Below are positions 25,481 to 37,229 of a stretch of 64,000 nucleotides of DNA, one piece after another. A program made the translations under genes and the position numbers. How positions within the stretch are numbered: the stretch's first letter is position 1; every line of letters starts with the position of its first letter. Under the pieces are notes generated by a model. That model had not been told where the DNA came from, did not search any database, and was given only the letters and a program-made list of their open reading frames with translations. The stretch is taken from assembly GCA_022495005.1 (NCBI GenBank), contig JAGYXB010000070.1, forward strand, positions 124,001-188,000, read 5' to 3'. Source of the stretch: Rhyacophila brunnea (Eukaryota; Arthropoda; Insecta; Trichoptera; Rhyacophilidae).

Positions 25481-26885
25481 TGAAAAATCGTATTTGTCGT
25501 TGCTTTTTTGTAATTAAATTTAATTTTAAAAAATCAGGCCTGCTCCTAGATCTTTTACTAAGTACCTAATACATTTTGAACAACAGCATTTCGTTTATTA
25601 ATTGATTTTTGTTATTATACACTACAAAATAAATATTTTACATGAGTGCATAAACTAAGGTTTGGGTTCGTTTAGGCAATAAATTGATAATTAAAGTATA
25701 CAGCACTTTATATAAAAAATAATAATTACTAGATAGTATCCTTTTTTAATATACATTTTCATTTAAAATTTGTATTGTGTCTAAAATGTTTTGCGTTTTT
25801 GCCGTTTTAAATGAAAAATATAGACATTCTTTCTAAAATTGGTAAAAACAATAGTTTCAGCTATATTATGCTTCGGCAATATAAAATAAATACGTACACA
25901 TCTTAAATACGTAAACTGTATCTACAGCCATTTTCTTTATCTTTCTGTAACAAAAACATCAATTAAATCAAATGAACAATATTTTTCATTTTAAATACTA
26001 TTTTTTATAACAAACAATGAGATGAACTGTTTGGTACAGTTTTTTTAATACCACTACTAAAATATGAATGTAATAATAATACCGTTCTAATATGTCTAAA
26101 GAAAATCCGATACGATGATCAACTTTGCTTTCTAATACGCAATAATTGCATACTTCGGTTTTCACTTTCGATCAAATCATTTTGAAAATTGCAAGAGATA
26201 AACCTGCTGGCTCGGATGCGCTATAAACTGCATCGGTAGATAATCATTGTCATGCAGTAAGTACCTATGCAATGTCTTGCACGCTGCGTGCTGCACCAGC
26301 CAGTCGCTCGATGCAAATTTTATCGACCTGTTGTAACTTATTCGGCTTGCATTCGCATCGAACCTTTTGTTCCCTTCTCGCTGCATTATCTAACCTGTTT
26401 GATTTTCGGCATTTCTAAATACAAAATAAGCTTATTTTTTTCCCACAGATTTTGAGATATTTAAATTATTTTGAATCTCGTTTTAATTTGCAATTCGTAT
26501 GCTTAAATTTTACTGCAATGGTGGACTTGGTTTTTTTAGGTAATGTGGTTACAAAAGAACGCAATTTTCTTAGTGGCAATAACTATTGAATACAATTATT
26601 TGCATATTCTTATTTTCTATTATTATTTACAAATGACAACAACGTAGTAGGTACCTAAATATAAATTTTATAATATTTAATTAGTATTTTTTCCGTTGTA
26701 AAGTTTGTGAATGTCGTAAATGTATCAGTTTATTAATTTTTTCTAGGTTTTTGACGTACTACTTTTATATAATTAAAAATCATCTACATACCTGTGACAT
26801 ACATATTATATATTCCTTATAAATTGCAGATTTTAATAGCATTTGTTTTTTACTTAAGAGAAAAACCTTTGTACTTTATCCTTTA
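25481..26885. other. AT-rich non-coding stretch
   Basis: No supported feature. Around 26200-26400 both strands are open for about 60 codons in overlapping frames, but neither product is recognisable. Confidence 0.5.
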
Positions 26886-27592
26886 CCGAAAAAAACGATT
26901 TTTTACGGATCGGTACATGTTCAAACACGCGCGTTAACATGATCTTACTCCCTACTTCATATATCGTTTGTCAATTTATGGCTACGGCCGTATGTTATAG
27001 CTTAACCACTGGGAAATGCCAATAGAATTGACGTATTTCAAAAAAATTCTACCTTCTTCTTAGGTCGATAATTATTATACAACAATCATTATTCGTAGGA
27101 TGTTTATCACATTTGAATGGTCAAAGACATAGCTTATAATCAGTATCTATAGAATTATCTTCAAAAATGTGTTAATCGTGCCCATTTTTTGAATAATAAA
27201 ACGCTTGTCAAATTTGGGATCATAGAGATTATAATATATAAATTTTTATCGTAAATATTTCACTGTATAATGTTAACATTAATTTTACTAATGGTTTTGT
27301 AAATGCGTTTAAAAATTAATAAACCTAAAAAATCTTAACACCACTGCACATGGATGTACTGAAATATGACTATATTCTAAAACATTAGATCGAGAGGTTT
27401 AAAAAAATAATATTTTATGTAATAAAAATACTTTATGCAGTCATCAAATGTTAAAAAAAAAATATAAAGGATAATACGGCTTCAAATTTATATAAATAGA
27501 TTATCTACAACGTTTAAGAAATGTCCATGATCATGCTCTGAAAATACTATAAAAGCTCCATTTTGACCTACGCGGCGCACGTGGGCCGTTAA
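26886..27592 (+). mobile_element. Fold-back element, copy 2 (single arm)
   Basis: One arm only, in the orientation of the right arm of the 49890-51289 copy. It begins at the A/T-rich centre (ACCGAAAAAAACG), then GGTACATGTTCAAACACGCG. It ends GCGCACGTGGGCCG followed by TTAA at 27589-27592. More diverged from the other copies than they are from each other. No second arm is present on either side. Confidence 0.82.
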
Positions 27593-30500
27593 TGTTTTTA
27601 TTCGAGTCAATGAACAATCACATTTTATGATTAAATTACTGATAATAAGAATTCTATATTCAAATAAAAGAATTTTTGCAAACGTTACTGTTATTGAAAT
27701 TTAATTTAATAAAATGTTGTAGTTTTAATAATCAGAGATGTTTTATTAATTCTAGTATTAATATTCGCTAATAAGATATTTTATTTACTGTGGACTATTA
27801 AAAACAATAATATGCATCTACTCAGTGTTTTCCTACGAATAATAATAAGTGATACTTTTCAAATAAAAACCTACATTTTTTCAGGCTCACGAAATAAATA
27901 GCATTAGAATATTTTCGGTAGGTTTCCGACTACTTTCATTGAATTAATACACATAATTGATTGATTGTCATTAATCAAATGGTAAATCAATTAAAATGAA
28001 TACTTAATATTTAGAACAGATTAAAAATTATCATACATGAATACAAAACAATGTCTCGCACACTTCCTAGTTTTCAATTTTAATATTATAAAAATTAGTT
28101 GTACCAATATAAACACGTTTTTTATCAATTTCGTATTTTTTTTTATCACAAAATTACTTAACTGTCAATCATTGTATTCAATAAAATAATAAATCATTTT
28201 AGTAAAGTGCCTTAACAAAAGTAATACAATAATGTCTAAAGTCGAGTTTTGTTTTATTGTGTATTGGTATATTAATTTTTAGACTCATGTATAAAATTTA
28301 TTTAATTGTTTATAATTAAAATCATATAATGGTTCGGTGTAACATAGAAGTAGGTATGACAAAGCTTTTTTTATGAATTTGGTAAATTTCTTGAGAAGTA
28401 TTTTAATAGTGTCAAAAAGCTTCACATTACTTTTGTCTTGAAGGTTGATTCCTAATGAATGACTTTTGAATAACATTATCCCTCTATCAGAAGGCAACCC
28501 ATTGCCAATTAATTCAACATCTCTGCAGGTATAAATTTTAGAAAATAATTTATTATTCATTCTCCTTTGTTCGATCTCCGAAATTTATTTCATTCCAAAA
28601 AGTATAAATATATTTTAGAATAATAATTCTTTCACGCTTAATCACTGTGGGTGCATTTGATTTTTGTATTCAGAATGTAAATAAGTAGTTTTAGATACAG
28701 TTACGTTACACAGTGATGCGCATAGGGTACCCCGATATCCACGAGTGACATTTCAACGATTTTTTTCGGTGGCACTCTACCTTTTCCAAGAACTAAAAAA
28801 AAATCTATTTTTAACCAATCGGTTGGAAGGAATTCTTTACCATTCATACATTATTCTGATTAATAAAAACATAGAATAATAATATAAGTATAACAATGTA
28901 GTTATTAAAGACTCATATCTAAGAAAATACCCAATTAGTGTTTTATATAATATAGACAATCAATAGAATATATACATATACTTTGAGAATACCTCGAAAA
29001 CATACCTATTTGAATACATCATGCTGCTGGACAGGACTCGAAACTACATTTATCGGATTCAAATGTATTTAAATTCAAATTCCATCAAGTACCTTCGATC
29101 GAAAGTATTAATATTCAAATGTATTTTATCAATTTAGCCATTTAATCCCCCACCGTATTACTATAAAATGAATAGTCATTCAACTGAAACACTTTTCAAA
29201 TTTATTTAATATTGGCTACCGCCGTTTGTGATTTCAATGAAGATATTAATAATTATCCGACCTTGATTCCTTACCGACGTCAGGATGTCTTCAAATTTTA
29301 GTTTAAGATAGGTACTTGCACTTACTAATAACTTAATAAAGTACTTTATATTCAACAAATAATTCACATAGTTTAAGAATTAACATTCTTCATTGACCAT
29401 ACATAAATTGTAATCACATCAGACACATTTTCTGAGTAGTTTATTGAACATAATTGAAGATTGCAAGAGACAATTAATTGTCAATGTATCTCAAATCTTG
29501 TAGAATTAACAAAAACTTTTTTTTAAAACTATTTATAATACTAACATATATTAATAACTAATTCATAGGAAATATTATCATATATTTAGATTCATAAATC
29601 CTAAACATATAAAGAATCAATAGAGATTATGTTAATAGTTATGTTATATATTTGGTAATATAGGGTAGCTTCTGAAGAATATTACTTAATTAAAATTCTA
29701 CGTATTAGTTTTGAAGATACCATTAATCTAGATTTATTCAAGTAGTAAATTGAATAATAATTATAATATTTCTGTGACATTTTATAATAACTTCAATACT
29801 TGGATGAAACATATAATTTTCGCTGGAGTTGAACCTGTTTTTCTCGCAATATATTTGTATAAAATATATTTAACTTAATATTTTTTTTATATTGTATTGC
29901 CTAGTTAATAAACCAACATCATTAGTTAATAATATTGGTTATCTACCTGAATAGAAGTGTATAATTTAATGATGATTATTTTTAGTATGAAACTTTGCTC
30001 CCCGAAAGTGATACCTGCTGCGTTTGCTGTACGATCAATAAATCTCTGTTAATAAATTGAATAAAAATATTATAATACTTATTAGACATAAATTACAGAT
30101 TTACTATACCACCCACGAACATCACTTTATCATATTATTAACGTGTACAAAATCACAAACTGCATTTGGAAAATAATCTTAAAATATTCTTAATCCATCG
30201 ACCTATTAGCTTGCATATCGTCATCATGATGTTAAAGGTGAAAACCTCCGAAACGACAATTTTATTAACATGTATTTTCTTTATGTTTTGTATTTGTGAT
30301 AATATATATTATTGTTTTATTACAATTAATTATAAAAATCCCCCGATTTGGTAAGTGTCATTTTAATAAGTCCATAATACCGCCAATTAACGTAGTACCT
30401 ACTGACGACCCATAGACTAAAAAAAGTTTTAAAATTTCAATTTGCTGACATCGGAGATCAACAACGATATTATGCTATTCATATTACAAAAATACTTCAC

Positions 30501-31004
30501 TAACCCTCTTCGTTAGAAATTATTTATCTTATTTCCCAAACTTTTTTGATAATTTTGTATCTCTTGTGTTATTTGTAAATTGTATATAAACGTACGTATA
30601 CATTATGACCGTCAACATTTGGTCAAATAGACCAGACCAGATTATTCGTCAAGCATTTTACCAATCAGCAATTTAAAAAAATCTATATCTGTAAGAACCA
30701 TAATAATATCGTATACATTTATATAGTTTCAATATTAACAATATTACAAGTAATATAAAATTATAAACAATGAATAGCATCCGGTCTCAATGCCATTTTG
30801 CAATCTGTTATTTTAATAAATGTTCACGCCATAATGTGTATGTACAACTGTTTACGTACAATTTATCGGATATAATTTATATCAGTAGACACTTATGATG
30901 ACGTACGTATTTATCGAGATGCATGTTACACATTTTATATAAAACTATTTAAATATTTTCTGCTAATATTGTTATTTTAACTCATACTTTATCGAAACGC
31001 TACA
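27593..31004. other. AT-rich non-coding stretch
   Basis: No gene recognised. About 28990-29130 contains repeated ATTCAAATGTATTT-like words on both sides of a short GC-richer segment, possibly an old MITE, but the boundaries cannot be set. Confidence 0.45.
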
Positions 31005-31360
31005 ACCTGGGGTGGATCCTGGTTTCTTCCAACAACTCTCTCTGTTTATGCATATCCATAGATGTCACTTTCCATTTTCATACACTATGTATAGGCACGG
31101 TAGTCATTGATCACTACCCATAGGTTTTTTTTTTACAGTTTTACACGATATTATTCTCTTTGCCGGTTCATTTTGATGTTTCGGTGCAAATGGCCTAGCC
31201 AACACAGTCTCCCAATCTAAATTGTTCGACCTGCTCTACAATCTCTGTTTATAGACCACAAAGCTATATTCTATATTATTCTCCTTAAATTGCTTTCGCC
31301 GATGATTATTTATCCCATAAATATGGCGGAAATTTTTTCTTTCAAAAATGTATGTTTATG
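31005..31360 (-). mobile_element. Old LINE remnant (same family as 63185-63951)
   Basis: On minus, from about 31352, the sequence follows the LINE at 63185-63951: AAAGAAAAAATTTCCGCCAT (cognate of FERKILRRI), a stretch matching LRWLGHVLRM (GGCTAGGCCATTTGCACCG), CGGCAAAGAGAATAATATC, and finally codons for RELLEETRIHP. Many stops and indels. No target duplication found. Confidence 0.7.
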
Positions 31361-31889
31361 ACATTAGCAAACTATACGATATTTATTCTTTCTTCAATTA
31401 TTTGATAAATTTAGCTATAAGAAGCATAGACAATAAAGTCACGTGGCCTTTGCTTCCAATAGTCTCAAATATTATGTTTAAAATATACAGACTGTGTACC
31501 TATTCATAGCTTAAAAATTGACTTGATTATAAAAAATGTGTTTAATTACAATCTTGGAGTACGTACGCAATGTACTCGTATTTAAAAAAAATACAATTAT
31601 TGCTAGAATGAAAAAAGAACAATCTCAGGAAAATGCAATTAAATGTACGAGTATTCCATGTCCTTAATTATAATGTATTTACGACTTTATTATTTTAAGA
31701 ATTTCATGTGTCTTATGAATAGACTCAAACTGTGATTTTGGCCTGACATAATATATGATAATTTAGGTTTAAAAAATCTGTACTTATCTGACTATATTTC
31801 GGCAAAATATGTTTTAAGACAGTCTGGCTCTGAAGTATAGAATTATTATAATTTTACTATTTTCCATATTAAGTACGCCCACCGTGGAG

Positions 31890-31965
31890 CAAATGTATAT
31901 GTAGGTACTGTGCTTCCAATCGATCGGTCACGGGTTAGAATCTCGTTTAATATGGAAAACATGAT
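31890..31965 (+). mobile_element. Possible tRNA-like SINE head
   Basis: Box B-like CACGGGTTAGAATCTCG at about 31927-31943, preceded by CCGTGGAGCAAATGTATATG as a poor box A. The downstream body is not clearly shared with families A or B. Low confidence. Confidence 0.3.
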
Positions 31966-32414
31966 GTTTCTAATTTTCATTATAAATAGTTACGAGAAAG
32001 TATTATTAACATCGCAGAAAGTATTTTTTGTTTAATTTTATAGATCACGTATAAAATTAATATTCTCAATTAGTAATGGGATGAAACCATTTTTTTTAAA
32101 ACCAAAACGAATGCTGATTATATTTTTTGTTATCTTGTGGATGTTATATTTGCAGCGTCTATTATCTTATTTTCTTTACTTTTTTTTCTTCTTGCGTATA
32201 CCATCTGTAGTACACAGCGGGAGCGAAACTCTCGGCTTATATTATTTTTAGAATTATGAAATAGAGTATGCTTTATTACACGTGCAAAAATATGCCATAA
32301 AAAATGAGTACGTACCTTATTACCATTGGGAAGTTTTTTTAATCGTGTTACTCATTATTTCTTGCCACAATATGGTTAGTGAATAATATAATATACATCT
32401 GTCATTTAGAAGAA

Positions 32415-32860
32415 CGTATTTGTCATAGAACTACAGCCTAGAGTGGGCTATGGTTTCCAGGAGCAAACTTATCACGTTTGTCTCCTCAATCAATTAGTGT
32501 CGTTATTTTACTGCCCCCTGGCTCATAATATGTATTTAAAACAATACTTATATAATGAAGAAATTGAATAGATACATAAAATACATCAATTGTGTACTCT
32601 ACAATTATTATGGTTTGCAGGGTGTTTTGGTTGAAACAGTAGTTGTTCCAGATAGTAGTGATAAAAATCATTCATATTGCTTTCACAGATATTTTATAAC
32701 AATTTTATGCTACCATAAGGAATGTATTTCAAGTGGCCATTCAATTTCTTCATTCAAAATTCTACTATCAAGAACAACATCATTTTCCAAGCCATCCAGC
32801 CACCTGTTTTTTATGTTTTCCAGTACTTAATCTTTCATCAAGCTTAAAATAAATACTACT
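32415..32860 (-). mobile_element. Very old LINE remnant, interrupted
   Basis: On minus about 32815-32700 translates as LENIKNRWLDGLENDVVLDS followed by NEEIEWPLE. This corresponds to the IRWLDGAASDCRILGVPNWK region of the LINE at 63185-63951. About 32490-32440 reads LLLETIAHSRL and a stop, matching its RELLEEARTHTGL end. Roughly 0.2 kb of unrelated AT-rich sequence separates the two, so the remnant is either interrupted or expanded. Confidence 0.52.
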
Positions 32861-33107
32861 GACTAAAGCATAATATTTATCTTATAGGTACAAGCAATAG
32901 ATGAAGATGTTATAATTATTTCTAGCATTTCAAGAATAATTTGTTTGTAGTCAAAATACTCCATAATATGATTTATTCAAAATTACCATAATATAGGTTA
33001 TTTTCCATTGATTATTTTTGTAACCTCATAAATTATTTGTGTATTATAATGAATACCTGTACGTGCTTACTTAATCAAAATTTAAATGAGGATCAATCCC
33101 TTTTCAA

Positions 33108-33811
33108 TTAGGGGGGACATGCTCAGCGTAGGTCAAAATTGAGCTTTTGTTCTATTTTCAAAGCATGATTCTGGACATACCTTAAACGTTGTAGATAATC
33201 TATTTATATAATTTTGAAGCCTTATTATCCTTTATATTTATTTTAAACATTTGATGACTGCATAAAGTATTTTTATTACATAAAATAGTATTCTTTTAAA
33301 CCTCTCGCTCTAATGTTTTAGAATATAGTCATATTTCAGTATATAAATGTGCAGTGGTGTTAAAATTTTTACGTTTATTAATTTTTAAACGCATTTATAA
33401 AACCATCAGTATAATTTATATCGACATTATTATAGTGAAATATTTACGATAAAAAATTATATTGATAATCTCTGTGATCCCAAATTTGACGAGAATTAGG
33501 CATTTTATTATTCAAACAATGGGCAAGATTAACACATTTGAAGATAATTCTAAAGATACTCATTATGTTATGTTTTTGACCATTCAAGTGTGATAAACAC
33601 CCTACGAATAATGATTGCTTTATAATAATTATTGACCTAAGAATAAGGTAGTGTTTTTTTGAAATACGCCATTTCTTTTGGAATTCCCCAGTGGTTAAGC
33701 TACAACATACGGCCGTAGCCATAAATTGACAAACTATAATTGAAGGAGGGAGTAAAATGATGTTAACGCGCGTGTTTGAACATGTACCTAACCGATTTTT
33801 TTTTTAAACGG
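33108..33811 (-). mobile_element. Fold-back element, copy 3 (single arm)
   Basis: One arm in left-arm orientation: terminal TTAGGGGGGACATGCTC (the TTAA is reduced to TTA here), ending at the A/T-rich centre with GGTTAGGTACATG on the complementary strand and TTTTTTTTTTAAACGG on plus. A minus-strand open frame of 92 codons (33444-33722) exists only because this copy differs where other copies carry a stop (AGCTTATAAT). It is therefore not a conserved gene. Confidence 0.83.
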
Positions 33812-34689
33812 AAAAAGTGAAATAATCTATTATCAATTTATCAATAATTATCATCATTACATTACAAGTATATTATCTAAACTAAAACACCTTAAGTTAC
33901 TTTCTCACGATTTTTAAATAAACTTATTTATATAAATAGTTGTCCGTAATGGCCTTCTCCGATGATGAAATTTGTCCTGGTCACTAGTAAATTAAGTTCC
34001 TTCTATATTATGTTATTACGTTTTTTTTTCAATTAATACAATGTTTAATAACATTTTATTATATAACTTTCGTCAGGAAGTATTTTGAGAATTTTTATGT
34101 TTACAACATAACAGCCTACCTAATGTGGCTATTTTCTTTGACGATCAATCGATTCGTCAGATTATTTAAAATGGGGCCTCGAAGCAGTTCAAAAAGTAGA
34201 CATACTATCATTAAATTATACCAAAAACCTATCTCACAAACTGAGTATGAAATATTACCCCAAGCATAACATAATTCCTGCAACTGACATCAAAAGGGTG
34301 TAAGTATTTTAATTTATAATTGAACTTACGCAAAAACTGAACCACAATAAAATAATAATAATGTGATAGGTATCTTCAATAATAATTCGGTATTTTTACT
34401 ATGTTTTTTTTATCGTTTAGATTTTTATTTCATTGTCGGTCGTAATTATCTTAATCACCTTATATGTCGTAAGTTGATTAAGATAGCGATATTGGCAATG
34501 AATAATAAATTGTTTTGCTTTCGAGCACGCGTCAAAATCACATTTTTGTTTGATAGAATATTATTTTTATTTCGGTTTTGCGGTGTCGATACAAAGCAAT
34601 GCATTTTTATTGAACTTTCGTTCGATATAATAATAATATTTATTGTATAATCGCTATTGCACGGCATGTCACTGCGTTGAACCAAAAAT

Positions 34690-34830
34690 CGAACTCGAAA
34701 CAAAGTTGGGAAGTAAACTTGTTTTTAGTTTGTAGCCGACTTAGTCGCGGATAGGTCGTGTCGCTTGCGTATGCGCGTGCTATCGAGCTCCCCTACACGT
34801 TCGCGCAACTGCATTCGAAATAATATTTGA
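34690..34830. promoter_or_regulatory. CpG-rich patch, possible promoter or 5' UTR
   Basis: About 34730-34820 has many CpGs (CTTAGTCGCGGATAGGTCGTG, CGTATGCGCGTGC, CACGTTCGCGCAAC) in otherwise AT-rich DNA, followed by several hundred bases without a coding frame. Such patches often mark promoters or 5' UTR exons in insects. No TATA box, initiator or first exon can be fixed. Orientation unknown. Confidence 0.2.
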
Positions 34831-35360
34831 AAAAAAAATAACAAAAGGTTTCGAATTTTATCGCAATTTTCAATCGACGATTATTCGAAATTCAAAAGTA
34901 TTCCATATTGAAAATTTAAATAATATGTGAATTCTACATAAAAAAGTGTGCATCGTTCATTGAGATTGAGAAGTTTATCGTTTCTGAGATAAAAAAAGTT
35001 TTTTTGACAGTTTTTAATATCGCCGAAGAGTGATTTCTTCTGATACCATAATGTTATTAAATAATATTTGTGCGCCGTGGACGCAGATTATTGTGGACAT
35101 AATTATTGATAAAAATAATTGAAACTGTCACATTTGTACTCTGTGATATTGTTTGTGTTTGTGAATAATAATCATACATTGTTTATTTATAAACAATAAC
35201 TGCCATTGGATAATTTGATGATAACAATAAAATTGGGTAATATAGTGTATAAAATTGTGTACTTACCTACTTATCATTAAATCACATAAAAATGTTGAGA
35301 TTTTTCTAGTCCTTATTAAATTCTGATGAAAGTATCTGTATCGTTAGGATAGTATCTGAG

Positions 35361-35490
35361 GTTTCTTTGCTATAAGGACGTAAGTGACATTTTGAAAAAA
35401 TAATGAATTAATTGAAATTTAAAATAATGAAACATCATAAATAACTATTTTTTGCATAAATGTCACTTACGCCGTTTTGGCAGAGCAAAC
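35361..35490. mobile_element. Small MITE with inverted ends
   Basis: GTTTCTTTGCTATAAGGACG then TAAGTGACATTT on the left. The right end, inverted, is GTTTGCTCTGCCAAAACGGC then GTAAGTGACATTT. About 130 bp with imperfect 35-bp arms and an AT-rich centre. No target duplication recognised. Confidence 0.6.
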
Positions 35491-36535
35491 GCAATGTGAT
35501 ACAATAAAATAAATTGTATGGCATACATATGCATCAGAATTGTCATATTTTTCTAGTTTAATTATAGTACGAACTTCCAAATATTATCTATCTATAGCAT
35601 GTCTGAAAAAAACTATATTAAGAGGAATATTTTTCTTTTTTAATCTTTCAACGATTATTAATAGTAATCTAACTTAGGTGATATTTGACATTTTTTGCAG
35701 AATTAAAATTATAGTATTATAGTAGGTATACTTATAGTAGGTACCTACAGTTGATAACACTGATAAGCATTAACGACTTAGTACTTATTTTTTAAACATA
35801 TTATATACATCTTCATACAATGTATGTCATACATATATTGCGTAAGGTAGAAATTCCATATTAACGATCCATCAATAGTTTTACAGAGTAATGATGATTG
35901 GCTTAACATAAATCAAAGTGATCTCAATACAAGCATTTGTTAGATGAGAGCGAAAGATAGTGGAAGTAAGTTATGCGATGATATAGTTTGATAAAAAACT
36001 GTCTCCTCTCTCTGTAATTATGTTGAATGACTGACCGTTTTGCGGAGGTAGAAGCGGTATAGAAACATTTTGATTTCCGCCTTGTTACCATAAAGGGAGT
36101 AGGTATAATTTAATAATTAAAAAAAAAACTTTGATAATTACCTGGAGACGAATTGTCTGTGGCTCACATATTTTTCCAGCGTGGGTGCCGCGCTGTTTGA
36201 CTAATGTGTGTAGTACAAAACTGATTTGCAAAATAATTGAAATCGAAATGAATTTTGTTGTGGGCTGTCCGCTTGAATATCTTCAAAGTTGCTCGCCATT
36301 TTCAATTTTCTCACAGAAACCTTCTACATATTATTATAAATAATGTGCCTAGCCATTCCAAAGAGATAATCAAAAAATAATCGGAAGCTGAAAGCAAACG
36401 CTTGGATATAATTTATTATTCAAAAAGTTTATTGATTTAACATTACAATATTATTTGTCACGTATATCACGTTATTATAATGATTGTATTTTGAATGTAC
36501 TTCTTATTTAATACTGATTACAAGTACATACACAA

Positions 36536-36595
36536 ATATTAATAATGTTATATTACATTACTTTACATTACATTAATTTATATTACATTAATGAC
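36536..36595. repeat. Short TTACA-type minisatellite
   Basis: Several imperfect units of ATTACATTA/TTTACATTACATTAAT in tandem. It lies directly upstream of the SINE at 36595. Confidence 0.55.
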
Positions 36596-36760
36596 GGAGC
36601 CGGTTTGCCTTTCCACGTCTGAATTTGAAAAACTCCGGTAGTGTGTCAAAAGCAGATCGATACCTCAAATTTGAATCCCACTTCTTTTTCCCAACATTTT
36701 TTTCTATGATTTTAATCTAATACGTATGTGTCTGAGTATTTTCAATTGCATTTTTATAAA
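36595..36760 (+). mobile_element. tRNA-derived SINE (family B)
   Basis: Plus-strand head ending with box B-like CAAATTTGAATCCCAC, followed by TTCTTTTTCCCAACATTTTT and TTCTATGATTTTAATCTAAT. The body is shared with the minus-strand copy at 18190-18330. No acceptor stem, so not a tRNA gene. Confidence 0.58.
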
Positions 36761-37164
36761 AAATATATTTAACCTAACCCTATGGCATGATGCCGATGAA
36801 ACCGATGAGTTTTTCACCTGCTCCGTGTACACAATACTATAATTCAGAATTTAATGTAAAAGCGACTATCTTTTGCTTAACCAACATTTATGCAATGATC
36901 AAAGAAAGCCCTTGTTTATGACGATGCATTTACGATATGTTTATGATTGTTTTATATTTAAAATGCATCATTATTAAAATCTTGATTCTACTCAGTCTGA
37001 GATCGTTACCGATCATGCCTTTTTATTGAGCTAAGGTTTATTTTAGGTTAGACATTTTTTGAAAACTTATTTATTTTAAATTTTGTCATCACTTTCAAGT
37101 CAAAGATTACTAAATAAATATTTTTTAATGTTTGTGGTTTAGAAAGGACAAGTATAATAATGGT

Positions 37165-37195
37165 AAAAATAATAATAATAATAGTAATAATAATG
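37165..37195. repeat. (AAT)n microsatellite
   Basis: AATAATAATAATAATAGTAATAATAAT, shortly before the left end of the pogo-like element. Confidence 0.8.
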
Positions 37196-37229
37196 CTGCA
37201 CTGAGAACAGCCATATGTTTTAAAATATA

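Noticed and set aside
33444..33722. 92-codon minus-strand open frame as a gene of the fold-back element
   Set aside because: The same region in the other copies contains a stop (AGCTTATAAT context) and indels, so the frame is not conserved and is a by-product of one copy.
34363..34703. Overlapping 80-95 codon frames on both strands
   Set aside because: Low-complexity Phe/Leu/Ile products on both strands, no recognisable domain.
37145..37200. CRISPR-like or other spaced repeat array
   Set aside because: It is a simple AAT microsatellite. No regularly spaced repeats with unique spacers occur anywhere in the window.
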